Assembly (NCBI GenBank): GCA_022661535.1
Contig: JAKULF010000008.1
Span: forward strand, 1,426,001 to 1,490,000
Source of the DNA: Eutypa lata
Taxonomy: Eukaryota; Ascomycota; Sordariomycetes; Xylariales; Diatrypaceae
Length of the DNA: 64,000 bases
Direction: 5' to 3'
How positions within the stretch are numbered: position 1 is the stretch's first letter; the number at the start of each line of letters is the position of its first letter. Below the pieces are notes generated by a model that saw nothing but the letters and a program-made list of their open reading frames with translations, had not been told where the DNA came from and searched no databases. Shown here piece by piece: positions 45,710 to 57,813 of this stretch. Made by a program: the position numbers and the translations under genes.

Positions 45710-47016
45710 ATGGCCGCCATAGTTATCACCCGTCCCGCTCCTTCGCAGCTGCGGCGCGCAGCTCTACGAACGATCTCCATCTCACGGAAACCCTTGTTGG
45801 CGAGAGCAACATTCTGTACAACACCGACCATCCGCCGTCCCGCTTCTTCTTCTTCTTCTTCCCCGTCCTACTCTACGACAACTAGCTCAACCATCACTTC
45901 CACAACATCACCCCCACCATCACCACCACCACCACCGTCATCCGCCGATAGTAATAATATTAATAATAATAACAACAATAACAATAACAATGCCGCGAGA
46001 TCAACGACGCACTTCGGATTCGAGGACGGCATCTCCGAAGCCGAGAAGACGGAGCGCGTGGCGGGCGTCTTCCACAGCGTGGCCGAGTCGTACGACCGCA
46101 TGAACGACCTGATGTCGTTTGGGTGGCATCGGATCTGGAAGTACGTTTTTATTTTTGTTTTTTGATTAAACTTTCACTGCCCACTTTCTTTCCTACAAGT
46201 GATAGAAAGAAGGGGGGGGGCAATAAGAGAACGAACGCAAAGTTTAAAAAAAAAATACTAACACAAACACACAAAACACACAGAGACCACTTCGTGCGAT
46301 CCCTCAACCCGGGCTCCTCAGCCAGCCACCCGCCCACGGCGCAGCACATCCTGGACGTGGCGGGCGGGACGGGCGACATCGCCTTCCGGATGCTGCACCA
46401 CGCGCACGTGGTGAACGGGAACCCGGACGTGCGCGTGACCATATCCGACATCAACGGGTCGATGCTGGCGGTGGGGGCGCAGCGGGCCGCGGCGCAGCTG
46501 CCGGCGTCGCAGCAGGCGGCACTCTCGTTCCTCGAGTGGGACGCGACGCAGCCGTTCCCCGCGCCCTCTTCCACCACCACCACCCCATACTCCACCCCCT
46601 CATCCACCCCCTCTGGCAGTAGCGGCGGCATCGCCCCGAACAGCCTCGACCTCTACACGGTAGCGTTCGGGATCCGGAACTTCAGCAACATCGGGGCGGG
46701 GCTCGCGGAGGCGTACCGGGTGCTGAAGCCGGGGGGCGTGTTCGCCTGCCTGGAGTTCAGCAAGGTGGACGGCGGCGGGCTGTTCGACGCGGCGTACCAG
46801 CGGTGGAGCTTCGGGGCGATCCCGCTGATCGGGCAGCTGGTGACGGGGGACCGCGACAGCTACCAGTACCTGGTGGAGAGCATCGCGCGGTTCCCGTCGC
46901 AGGAGGCCTTCCGGGCCATGATCGAGGAGGCGGGCTTCGTCGTCGGCGGGAAGGGCTACGAGAACCTGACCGGCGGCGTGGCTGCCATTCATAAGGGTAT
47001 GAAGCCGCTCGCCTAA
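45710..47016 (+). CDS. COQ5: Coenzyme Q C-methyltransferase COQ5
   Basis: The mitochondrial methyltransferase that C-methylates the DDMQ precursor in ubiquinone synthesis. Two exons, 45710-46140 and 46284-47016, surround a 143 bp intron (GTACGT donor, CACAG acceptor) and give 387 residues; the join restores HRIWKDHFV. Residues 1-40 are Arg/Thr/Ser-rich, as expected for mitochondrial import. They are followed by a Ser/Thr/Pro tract and a run of ten Asn encoded by AAT/AAC. The catalytic domain starts at [20 protein letters not shown], continues with [18 protein letters not shown], the SAM motif [16 protein letters not shown], a motif II region ([15 protein letters not shown]) and [14 protein letters not shown], and ends at [13 protein letters not shown]. 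All COQ5/UbiE motifs are present. A TCTGGC-type Ser/Thr/Pro insertion follows [11 protein letters not shown]. Confidence 0.95.
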
Positions 47017-48140
47017 CTAACTGACTAACTACCTAAGTTCACCTACCTATCTGCCTGCCTACCTACCTGGGTAGCTAATGGCCTTTGTACGGTTTGAATG
47101 CGTATAGGGAGGGAGCTGGATAGACTTGCATACGGTGTATAAGGGTGTAAAAATTATACGATAAGGATTGGCTGGCGGTTACGACGATTAAAAAAAATGT
47201 CAAAAGGGGCGGATAGACGGTGGTCACGAATAAGCCTACTTGTTTTGCTTGTACGATAACTCGGAGTTTATTATATACATGACCACTCTGCCCACGCGAG
47301 ATATCAATAGACGTACTTGTACTATTTATCACAAACACTTGTTTGGTTCACATTTTGTTAAGGCTGAATGAAACCTGGCGGTCTGAAACACATACATCAG
47401 TTAGACCTTCTAACCGCCTGTAGTAACTATTCTTAATGTGGTTCTCGAAAGACACGTTCATCAGATAGTACTGTTAGCATTAGAAGATGTGAGGCGCTGA
47501 AGCTTCGGGTCGGACCAATGCCGACCCTCACGCAAGAACACGGCCTAGATCGTTAGTCAAGGCAACATTAGTCAAAGCTCTTGATATACAACTAGTAGTT
47601 GCACGTAAAACACGACAGACATGCACATTTCCACAGCGAAAGAAACTAAAGACTTCCCAGCGAGAATCATAGTATTGATAGGTCTCTAGTGAAGAGGGGC
47701 TGGGCAACTAAAAAACCCTATCTCAAGAGGTCCGTCCGTCCGCCCGGTCGGTCCATTCCAAGCTCGAAAAAGGTAGGAAGAGGCCAAATCCATAACGAGT
47801 AATTAGTGTTAAGAACGATCCGCAGAGTCCAGACAGGGCCTTTCTTTTTATGTCCACCGTGGGGGGCAAATAAGGTAGAGAAGCATCCGGATCTGCCCGC
47901 AGAGAACAAAATCCATTCACGTCATTCCCCCTCCCTTCCCCTTCGTAGTCAAATAGAGGCTCAAGAAGCCCCAGAAAAAAACTTCCTTTCGCGGACTAAG
48001 CGGATTCTCTAAAACTCCGCCGTGCCATTGTATAACAATAGAAAGTTTTCCTCATCAGCAGGAAGTAAAGTACAAGCAAAAGGTAAGGCGGCGCCAGATG
48101 ATCAGTGGCGACAAAGAAATTAGGCATCGATATCGAATGC
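47017..48140. other. Intergenic region between converging genes
   Basis: 1.1 kb between two 3' ends. It begins with an ACCTACC-rich stretch (47028-47075). Open frames here lack recognisable features. Confidence 0.55.
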
Positions 48141-50575
48141 TTATGAATCAGCAGGGGGAGCCGGAGACGCGCTGCCACCTTCGCCCTTGCCAGCGCCTCC
48201 TCGACCTCGACCACCGCGGCCACCTCGGTCGCCTCTGCCTCCGCGCGAACCACCTCGGCCACCACGTTGACGTCCTGTCTCGGGACCGCTTTCGCCGCCG
48301 CTAACAGTTCCACGGTCACCGGCACTTCGGTATCCGCTTGTAGAGTCACGGCCTCTGCTGCTACCCCAATTGCCAGCGCCGCCTCTGCCGAAAGTCTTAC
48401 TAGACTCGCGTGGTTGGAAAACCTTTACAAGAGGCTTAGATCGGTCCTCAGATTGCCGGACCCTGTACTCATCAGGCAGGCTAGTAAGCGCGGCATCTCG
48501 GTCCTCGTTGCTCTGGAAATGAGCGACCTTGTTATTGCTGTTGTTTCCCCACTTCTCAATCTTGATAATCTTGGATCTGTGCTCCTCGGGGAAGATGTCG
48601 CGAGTTTGCTCATCACTCTGGACGTTCATGACGAACAGACCAATGATGTTCTCGGCAGTAATTCTCGGGGCAGGCGACGGGGCAGATTCAGGTCCATGGG
48701 CCGTACCGTTAGTACCAGCGGGCTTGTCGTTCTCCTTAGCGGCAGCTGCGCTAGGTGCTGGGGAGGGTGCGGTCGGCTTAGGTGTAGCAGACTTGGGTTG
48801 TAAAGGAGTAGCCGCAGCCGGCTTGGGCGCTGATTGTTGGCCAGTACCGGAGGGGTTTCTCTGAGGGCCAGAAGGAGCTGCTGCAGTGTAGGGCGGAGGT
48901 GCCACGGAAGGAGTAGCGCTAGGTCCAGGGGCGGGCGAAGGGGTGCCCTGGGGTGCATTGGGTTGTTGCTTAGATCCACGATGCGAGAAGTTGAATCCTT
49001 GAGCGCGCATCTCGGTACCGATGCGACCGTCTTGAATCTCCAATACTAACCAGCCAAAGGCTGCGTCTGCCAGATTGAAATTCCACATGTTCTTGAACGC
49101 GCTCTCGTCGACTTGACCCAGAACAGCCGAACCACCAGGTGCTGGACCGCCAAAGGGATTTCCACCAGCTGCGGTCGTTGGCATCTTCTCAACTAGTCCC
49201 AGCGCATTCTTAAGAAGGTTTTGTTGAGCTTCGTTCTGCTGGATAGCGGGCTCAACCTCGCCCTTGACGGTCTCCCACACGTCGTTGAACGAAGCCTTGG
49301 AGGCCGCAAGCTTGCCACGGTAGTGATCCAAGGTCGGGTTGACGCTAAACTCGTTGTAGGAACTTCCATATCTGAAGTGAAGACCAGCAGAGATTGAGAA
49401 ATCCGCTTTGAGGTTCACAGAGAGTTGGTTTAGGATTCCTTCGCGAGCAGGTGAAGCATGGGTGATGAAGATTCGGGTCTCAGTCGGGTCGTATACACGG
49501 TTGGCTGTATCGACCAGTTCGCCCATCTGTAGTAGAGTAGTCCACATAGTACCTTGGCCGCCTGCAATCGTTGTTCTACCCTCACCATTGTCGAAGAGCT
49601 TGTGCATGACAACAGCACCGCCGAGGCCGAGGAGTCGAAGCTTGACACCACCCTGCTCTAGGAGCATCGAACGTGCCTCGTCAATGATGTGGAGGTTCGG
49701 CACCTTATACTCGCCCGACCGGAACTTTTCCAAGACGCGAACATCTTCACAAGCCCCCCAGACGGTATAGACGGGTATGTCGAGCTTCACGTGGCCAGTA
49801 ATGAGCAGTGGGAGCTCAGACAAGGGCAGTTCCTGAGCAGGGAATCTACCCTTAACAGGGCCGGGACCGCCTTGACTGATCGCCTTCTTGACAGGTTCGG
49901 AAATCAAGGGTGAGTATTGCGCAACATGCTTCAGAGTCCTAATTTCCATCGAGTTAGTTTCGTATCTCAATTTTGCATCACCATGTAGAATTATCCATCT
50001 TACTTCTCAGCAATGCGCTCGAGTGAGGTATCATCGTAGAAGCCGAAGTCACCGGTGTGGATGATGTGATCAGCGCGCGCCTGTTTCGCAAGGTCGTTGA
50101 GGGATCGAAGATTTCCTAGGACGACAGTTTCAGCTTCCCATTACAGCATATTCATGTCCAAACTCATTTTCCTACCTCGTACGTCGGCGATGCAAAGGAC
50201 TCGAACCGGTCCGGTTTGGATGATGCGACCCTGGTTGGGCAAGAGCGGAGTGGCACCAAGGTTGCCATGGGCGCCAGGAGCACCACCGTTGGGCATGTAG
50301 CCTTGGTTATTGTAGGGCTGACGGGGTTGCTGTGCCATGATTTCCTGTGTCAGCGAAGGGTCCTCGAATCTAATATCACTATAAACTCGTTGGGCCGAGT
50401 AAACTGTAGGGGCTTGAGGCTGATGTTGAGACATCATGGGGTGCTGCAGGTAAGACTGCTGCTGGTGGAAGTGGGTTTGAGGATTCTGGTGCAGGAGGGG
50501 GGGATGACGCAGGTGGCCGTGGTGACCTTGGTAGCCACCAGGAACCCCCGAATACTTAGGTAGATGGTGCTGCAT
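48141..50575 (-). CDS. DUF2433 protein, degenerate phosphoesterase fold with RGG tail
   Basis: Three exons, 50176-50575, 50004-50115 and 48141-49938, with introns of 60 and 65 bp, join to 769 residues. The N-terminal 115 residues are His/Gln/Pro-rich and disordered. A calcineurin-like phosphoesterase-type domain follows: VLCIADVRGNLRSLNDL, IIHTGDFGFYDD (Gly155-Asp156), VYTVWGACED (232-236) and IFITHASPAR (His331). Compared with true metallophosphoesterases, the first motif has Arg where His is expected and the GNH motif reads GAC, so metal binding is probably lost. I place the family as DUF2433, known only in fungi. A Pro/Ala/Ser linker leads to an RNA-recognition-like fragment (ENIIGLFVMNVQSDEQTRDI) and a C-terminal Arg-Gly-Gly region, so an RNA-associated role is likely. 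Confidence 0.85.
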
Positions 50576-53500
50576 CCTGAGAGGTGTAGGTAGAAATTTC
50601 TTTTTAAGAAATTGGAAAGGAACGATCCAATGCGCCTAGATTGGAAGTAATCTTGAAAGTAGACGAGAAGATCCAGTACTCAAGATGCCAACGAATCTAA
50701 TTTTGATGCAAGGAAGGTGAAAGGAAACCTGGCGCACAGAAATGGGGTACAATGGAATTTGGGTGACATACAGCCATGGATGGGGAAGTATGGATGGGAT
50801 CGAGACGAGATCGGGAAATCGAGGGAGATGGATAGGTAGTATCCGCCGTAGGGCACCGGTGCGTTAGGCAGATGTTGCTAGGCGACGGAGAGGTTCACGA
50901 TATCGTATGCGGGATCTCTTTTTTTGGTTTGTTTTCTTCTCGGCGCTTCCGGGGTTCACGTTCCTGCACCAGTCAAGAGGGGTAGAGAGGAAGACGCAGA
51001 CAAAGTGCGTGTGAAGGGGATGACAACCAGGTGTCTTAACTGAAATCCCAAAATATGTGGTGTGCGATACTAAGTCAACTCCACGGGTATCAAAAGAAAC
51101 AAATATTGTAACTGATCACAAGAATGGATGGGTTAATAACACGTTAAAATATGTGCGGCTTTGAGAGTTACCGTCATAAATGGATATGAGGTTATGTAAT
51201 GGAGAGAGGAGGGGGGAGGTTTCGAAAAAGGTTGCCGACGTGAATAATATGTAAGGATGGAAGCTGCGATTTTCAGCAGTATGTAACAATATTATGATTA
51301 CCGGTATGAATTGTTGTCAGTGCAAGGCAAGTGCAGCTTGCCAGTGCAAGTGCAAGCGCAAGTTTTGGCCTTCCACCTTTCCCAGCTCTTGCTTTTCGGG
51401 CTTATCCAATAAAACTTGTTGGTAGGGACCTTAAGCCCATTGGACTGTCACACCACACCTTTCCTTAAATGGATTAGTGTCATGAGTTGTGACTTCATGC
51501 CCTGGATAACTAGAATCGATCGGAGAGGCTGAAAATATCATAGAAAACAGCACGTGCATTCCTTGCAATAGCTATTTTGGTATTCTACACTCATCTACAT
51601 ACATGTACTTGTATGTCTATACAATATGTTTCTAGGTAGTTTGTATATTTGGTTACTGGGCCATGAAATCTTGATTAACTTGTAAATTTGGGTATTAACA
51701 TGTTGAAACAAGGTCAGCTTATAGCATTCAATGGGTGGTCCTTTGATGGCTTTGCTGATGCTCCAGGGGAAAAGAGCTATCAAAGTAAGGTTATGAGATG
51801 ATATCACCCTTATATGCAGCTGAGAAGTAAAGCTCTCTAGTCCAGCCTTCTTTGAGACCCATATTTCCACAAACAACGTGGCCTACCCAGGATACGTGTC
51901 TGGCGTTATAGGGTCTCCAAATAGGTAGTGGTAAAGTTCCAGCTGCATTAGGTACCATTAGAATCTTCCAAGGCAAACTTGATATAGGTATTGAATACAA
52001 TACACATCAATCTTATTGAGAAAACTGTTGGCATTGGTTGACCTCGGTAAATTTACTGTGATTCACTTTCCTCAAGTACTCGGGATTTACCTAATGTCTT
52101 TCTATAGCATGTAATGTCGCAACTCTATGCAAGTTTAAGAACTTGTCTTGTGAATGTTCCATGTGCTTGTCCTTCTTGTTTCCCTTATCACTGTTGGGTT
52201 GCAAATACATAAAAGACAAGGGGGCACAAACACACATTGAAGGAGGCGTGAATATAATAAGGAAGCAAGCCCAATGATATCTGCCTTTATGATATTGAAT
52301 AACCTTTCCTAGTCCCATAAACCATCATACGGGTTATTATGCGAGAAACACAACAAGAAAATAAACCGTCCCCTCTTCCTCTACCCCATGCTTGGTCATA
52401 TAGGTGTGGCAGTACTAGAACTCCTTATGGCTGGTCAGATATGGTCTAACAGTCTCAGCACTTGGGGTTTTTAATTATGATGCTTTTCAGATCTTCTTAC
52501 GATGACCATGTCAAGTAGTCCAAGTATTACAACAGTTAAAATTTGGAGTGTAACTTCCAAGTATGCTGTTTGTTAATGAACTCCAGCAAGCTACAAGTTT
52601 ATGATACAATACTTAACTTCGTGGAAATTTCCGCAGTGAAAACAACAATTATCTCTTTTTAAGTTACCCAACTAAGCTACCAATCACAAGACCTGTAATA
52701 GATCTCCTTGGAGACCTCAGAAGTCTAGAATAGGTAGATAGTTTTTTCCGGGTATTCGAGGGCATATCCTATATCTCAGTATTATCCCAAAACCAGCCGT
52801 ATGTAAAGCAAGCAGGTTCAACTCAACCTAAGTAACAAGGAATTCACTACTGAACTTGGTGGCCTTGACTCTATATGTGCACACAGACACGCAGACCCAG
52901 AGCTTCTTGAACTTTCTGGTTGGTATTCGTAGTAAGTCATATCACCAATATTGATGCGCAAACGCCGGTGAAGCCTCCCAAGAACTTGCCCGTTCGAAAT
53001 AGGGATATATACTCCCAAGAACAGTTCCTTCTGAAGAGGGGGTATATTTCGATTATGACCCAGTGAGGAGGATCGCCTATCTGCCTATGTACCCGTCCGC
53101 CTTCCAGCTAGTCGGCGTATTTCCCATAACCCCAAGGGATTGGCTGCCTCCTTTGGATATTTATGTTGTTTTGACGTGGACCTTATATCACATGCGTATC
53201 TTTATCGTAGCGCTCGCTGTCTCGTTTTGCTGGTAAGCCTCCTTCCTCTATTTGCGTGACTACCCGCTTCCACTTTCTCTGGGCTCTCCAACTACCTAGA
53301 GCATCTCTACTGTCCTACTTCGACCTTCCCTTGAAGAAGAAAAAAAGAAAGGTTGAAGAATAAAAAATAAAACCCTGTCGAACTAGTCATGCACTCGGAA
53401 GAGAATAGAAAATCAACCAGCCAACCCACCCACCTACCAACCAACCAAACAACCCATGGCACCATGCTATTTGCTTTCCTGATGAGAGATAAAGATAAGA

Positions 53501-53802
53501 AGAAGAGATGTCGGAAAAGAAGGAAGATGTTGAGAAAGGCAAGAGTGATAGTAGAACGTCGTCTGTTCGTATTGTGCGGAATATGCGGGTGCCAATGCCT
53601 CGAATTTAATCTAGCAGCTTGAAACGTAGTACTCTGCCTACTTCCAACACGACTAGCAACGTGGCGATTGGATGACCCTTGACCTTCTCCGAAACTCCGA
53701 GTTTATGCAGCTTTGACCGGTCCGTATATAAGCACTTGCGCCTATTTTGAGGAAAATGTCGATAAGTCATCAGGGAAAACGTGTATTCCCTTCCCAATGG
53801 TA
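50576..53802. other. Gene-poor region
   Basis: 3.2 kb, AT-rich apart from the first 400 bp, without a supportable gene. A short signal-peptide-like frame at 53192 is discussed under rejected items. The first part must contain the promoter of the DUF2433 gene. Confidence 0.55.
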
Positions 53803-56797
53803 CTACCACATATCATTATCATCCTCCTCGCGCTTATGGCCATTACTATCCCCTTGATGCCCATACGAAGAGTAGTAGTCTTTGTTGTCTGCTTGTCTAT
53901 TATGGTCATAACCATCACGACCCTTATCCTGACCGTAGTCGTAGACTTCGGCATCCTCTGGATAATCACTACTGTCCTGACCAGACTCCGCATATTGGAT
54001 TGCAGACTGTGAATACATTAGCCACGGAGACTCTGGAACCTAACTATGAGAGGCACTTACGCGATGATATTCGTAATTGTAGCGATCGAAACTATCGTCG
54101 CCCTGTTCATCTTGCTCTTTCTGCTCTTGCTCACGGCGCTTCCTTTCCTCTTCCTGGAGCCGTTTCTGCTGAGGTGATTGTGGAACCTGTATCTGAGGGT
54201 GCATTGCTTGGACCTTGGCGAGATACGCGTACATGAAGTTGCTTAGGAGAACCTGGCTATAGAGAGCACGACGGGGGTTGGCTAGCTTGATGTGAGCCAT
54301 CCGATAAATGGCCCGTTCTTCGAGGATGGGAAACCTTGTCCAGTGGTAATCGAGATCGGGTTGTAGGGCCCGATAGGGTGTTGGCTCCGGGGAAATCGCT
54401 CTCTGGCTATGGGACTTTTTGTGGCTAGAATCTCGATCGCCCCTTTTCTTACTTCCAAAGAAAGATGCGAAGAGACCATCTTTCTCCTTTTTCTGCTCTC
54501 CGCTCTTCCGGCTGCTCTCTTTTTTCCTTTCTTCTTCCAACTTGCCGTCGTAACTATCACGGTCCAATACTAGACTTTCTCTGCCCTTATGCGATCCTGT
54601 TTCGATTGACGTTTGCAGAACATCAAGTCGCACATTGTCGTGTGATTTATCAACCAAGCCTTTGGCCTTGGACTTCTTGCTTTCTTCATCCCTCTTCTTC
54701 TTCTCCTTGTCTTCACTCTTAAACCGGAACCACGAGCTGGTCCTCGATGAGCCACCGTCAGAATCACCCTTATCTTTCTTGCTCTTCTTTTCAGACTTCT
54801 TCTCTTCATTGGTGAATGTCGGGATGAAAGTGAGACTATCTGTCCCGGTGCCACCGCTGCCTGGTAATGGTGAGGGCCTTTGGGTAATGTCATTGAGGGT
54901 CTGACTGGAGCCACTTGATGACCGCATAGAATGGGAAGTCCTTCCTGCTGCTTGTTGTTGTGACATGTTTTGTATTTGCTGGCCATAATGGGGGCGCCTG
55001 CTTGACCGGGCCGGGGGCTCATCAGGTACTTGGGGATAAGTTTGTGCTGCGCCTTGTGAGGACGATCTCTCGGGGAATGGTCGGGTTTGTTGGGTAATTT
55101 GCGCTCCGGAGTCCTCCTCCGCCACTGATGTCTCAATAATTTGGGGTATAGGAGTTGTGGTCCGGTCAAATTCTGTGCCCGGGGCGGCGTAGGCGGAAGG
55201 TGAAGTTCTGGTAGTATCCTGTTGACTTAACTCTTGCAAGTTATCTCTAAGTTCGCTATCATCTACGGAATTGGTAAGTTCCGACTCTTTTGAAAAAGTG
55301 TTCTGCCGCCGTATAGACCTGTTTGGCCTAGAGAAGTTCTCAGCCACAGGCTCTGATCGTACGCGTGATAAGCCATATCCCGGTGGTGCATCAATGGACG
55401 ATTCAGTTATCGGAGACACAGTGCTTTCTTCGGGTTTTCGAGCGGCTATACGCTTCGAAAAGGGCAACTGATCCTTTTTAATGGAACCACCACGGTCTTT
55501 CAAACTTCCACCTTTCCGATATGTAGTGCGTGTTGAGCGACGCAAACCCATACCTGGTGCTGCGGGCAATATGGGCATATCATCCGCCGAGGGGCTCTCT
55601 AAACCACCTTCTTGCTTTTTCGATTCGAGAGCAAGCCTCTGAACAGCCCCTGTCGGATCGTTTACGAGGTCATCAAGAGTAAGCTCAGGTTGCGCATGCC
55701 CCTGGCTCTCGGATCTCTTCCTCTCCAACCTTACAGCACCGTCAACATATCCTTCAGCATGGCTGCCAACATTATCGACCTGTCTTGATAGCATGGACTT
55801 TTTTCTCCTAAGACTCCCAGAATTACTCCTATCCAAGCCGTCTACTGATAACGAAGACTCGCTGGATCTCCTCTTCATCGACTGGACCCTTTTCTCAAGG
55901 AAGTTCTTGAATTCGGAAGGAGCCAGTTCGGGGTGAACCCCAGCGGGAACCCATAATAATCTCGACGGATCGGACTCGTCATCGTCTCGAGAAGGTGCAA
56001 CGGATGGCATGAGCGACATTCCTTGAAAGGGAAGTAGATCGGGATCACTATGGTTCGAGACATCTATGGACATGCGTCGCAAAGCCTGTAGATTACTGAG
56101 TTCTTGAGCAATATCATTGGGATCCTCGATATTGGTCAACGGGAACTCGCTGTGCCCTTCCTGCATTTCGCGAAGGGTAGGCGAAGCAGGGGACATGGGT
56201 CCACTTTCGTAAGAGCCACCTCTCTGACTCGGCATACGCGACGGCGCGGTGGGTGACCTCTTTACCGAATTTCCGTTTAGACTGACTGACGGCGGATTCG
56301 GACTCGGATTCGGATTCGGAGTCTGAGTCGGATTTTGGTTCTGGTTCTGATTTTGATCGGTAGCCGCCCTTGTAAGTCGTGGCCGGCGTTGTTCAGGAGA
56401 AGAGGGCTCGAGCGATCGACGGTAATCGGAGATTTGCTCACCGCCGGTGCGGGAGGAAGCGACGAAGCTCATGGGACGAGACGCATCATAGTCATCGTCG
56501 TCACCGTATAGAGTCCCGATAGTTTCAGTTATGTGGTGACTTGTGTCCGAGATGGAGAGTTGGTTGCCATGGCCACGTCTACTTGCAAAGCTGCCACCGA
56601 CATCGCGGGGTCGATTCGAGGTCTATACAAGAGTAGTGATTAGCCACCAATTACGATGCGACCCTATCATATATTGTTCCAAGACGAGAACTGGGCTTGA
56701 ACTACCTAGCCCCCAAGTCTATAGGATCCCGAAATGAAGACATGCCATGTGGGTGGCTAGGCGCATAAGGGGGGGAGGGGTGTAAGCATACCATCAT
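53803..56797 (-). CDS. ZDS1: Zds1-type regulator of PP2A-Cdc55
   Basis: A homologue of the Zds1/Zds2 proteins that bind PP2A-Cdc55 and control mitotic exit and polarity. Read as three exons: 56792-56797 (ATG ATG only), 54061-56622 and 53803-54006, giving 923 residues. Intron 1 is 169 bp (GTATGC donor, TATAG acceptor); intron 2 is 53 bp (GTAAGT donor, CACAG acceptor). The N-terminal segment RRGHGNQLSISDTSHHITET, then LYGDDDDYDASRP, matches fungal Zds proteins and would be lost if the internal ATG at 56472 were used. The middle is disordered, basic and Ser-rich. The Zds C-terminal domain is clear: LDYHWTRFPILEERAIYRMA, then HIKLANPRRALYSQVLLSNF and MYAYLAKVQA. The last exon encodes a Tyr/Asp/Gly-rich tail ending DDNDMW. 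Confidence 0.9.
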
Positions 56798-57789
56798 CAA
56801 GAATAGAGTATATTGGTGCCCCGGAACGAGGCTTCACCCTCTATAATCTTGCCCGTATATTACCGTTTGATGACACGAAACACACAGCCTTTGATTACGT
56901 CGCAATATTCTCATAAGGGCGACTGATCCAGTGGCACGAGAACAATGAACAGGGTGGTGTATAGCTCGATAGGTTTAGTGCGGAGAAACTCGATGCGCAT
57001 TTAATTAACAAAGGCGAGAGACATGGCAGGGAACGTAAAGTATAATTAGGAGATCGTGGTCGACATAGACTACAGTAGGTAGATAATATAGATACGTAGG
57101 TTGGTATGGCAGTTGGCAGATGGACGGTTGGAATGGTATATCGGTAGGTATCGGTAGTCGCGTCTCGGGTGGTGCGGTACTTGCAGGAGTCCTTGAGATG
57201 ATGGAGGAGGCGTTCAATAGCGGTCAAAGGAGGATGGTCTCGTTATAACGGGTAGACTGAAATGGAAACTCGGTTCCAATGCTGTATATGTTTAACATGC
57301 AAGCAAAGGAGAGTTTGTATGTTGGCTATGGGCATGTATGAGTTATTATTATAAGCGACTTAAGAAGGATATTAATTACCTAGTCTGACATGCTAGTTAA
57401 CCTTGTTAGTTGGTCAATACTCTGTTGATATTTGGAGATATGAGATAGCAATAACTAGACGACAACAACAAAGGTTATTGGCAAACTTTCATAATATCTG
57501 CCTACTACCTCCTAATAAATAGACCTATAGGAGATGTAGTTTTAAAGTACATATTAAAAGTTACGTACCTAACCTATATAAAGATATGAACCTGTACATA
57601 TATAAGTACGTACGTAGGTAAGTAAGTAGTTAGGCAGGTACCGTGATACCTAACATTAAAGCCGTGATTCGTTCGGTTCGGAAGAGAAATATGGATGTGG
57701 ATGTGAATGTGGATGCGGCGGCGGTTGGATGTGGGATCGCAGGCTGCTCGCAGGCTTGGGCAGACAACAGACCAGACAAGCAGTAGTAG

Positions 57790-57813
57790 TAGCAGCAGCA
57801 GCAGCAGCAGCAG
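57790..57813. repeat. AGC trinucleotide microsatellite
   Basis: About eight AGC/GCA units in non-coding DNA, flanked by AGT units. Small open frames over it are compositional. Confidence 0.8.

Noticed and set aside
50190..50215. B-box-like word GGTTCGAGTCC on the minus strand
   Set aside because: It lies inside the DUF2433 coding sequence and has no tRNA partner elements.
53192..53234. Signal-peptide-like start MRIFIVALAVSFCW followed by a GTAAGC donor
   Set aside because: The nearest acceptor gives an immediate stop codon and no downstream exon with protein-like content was found.
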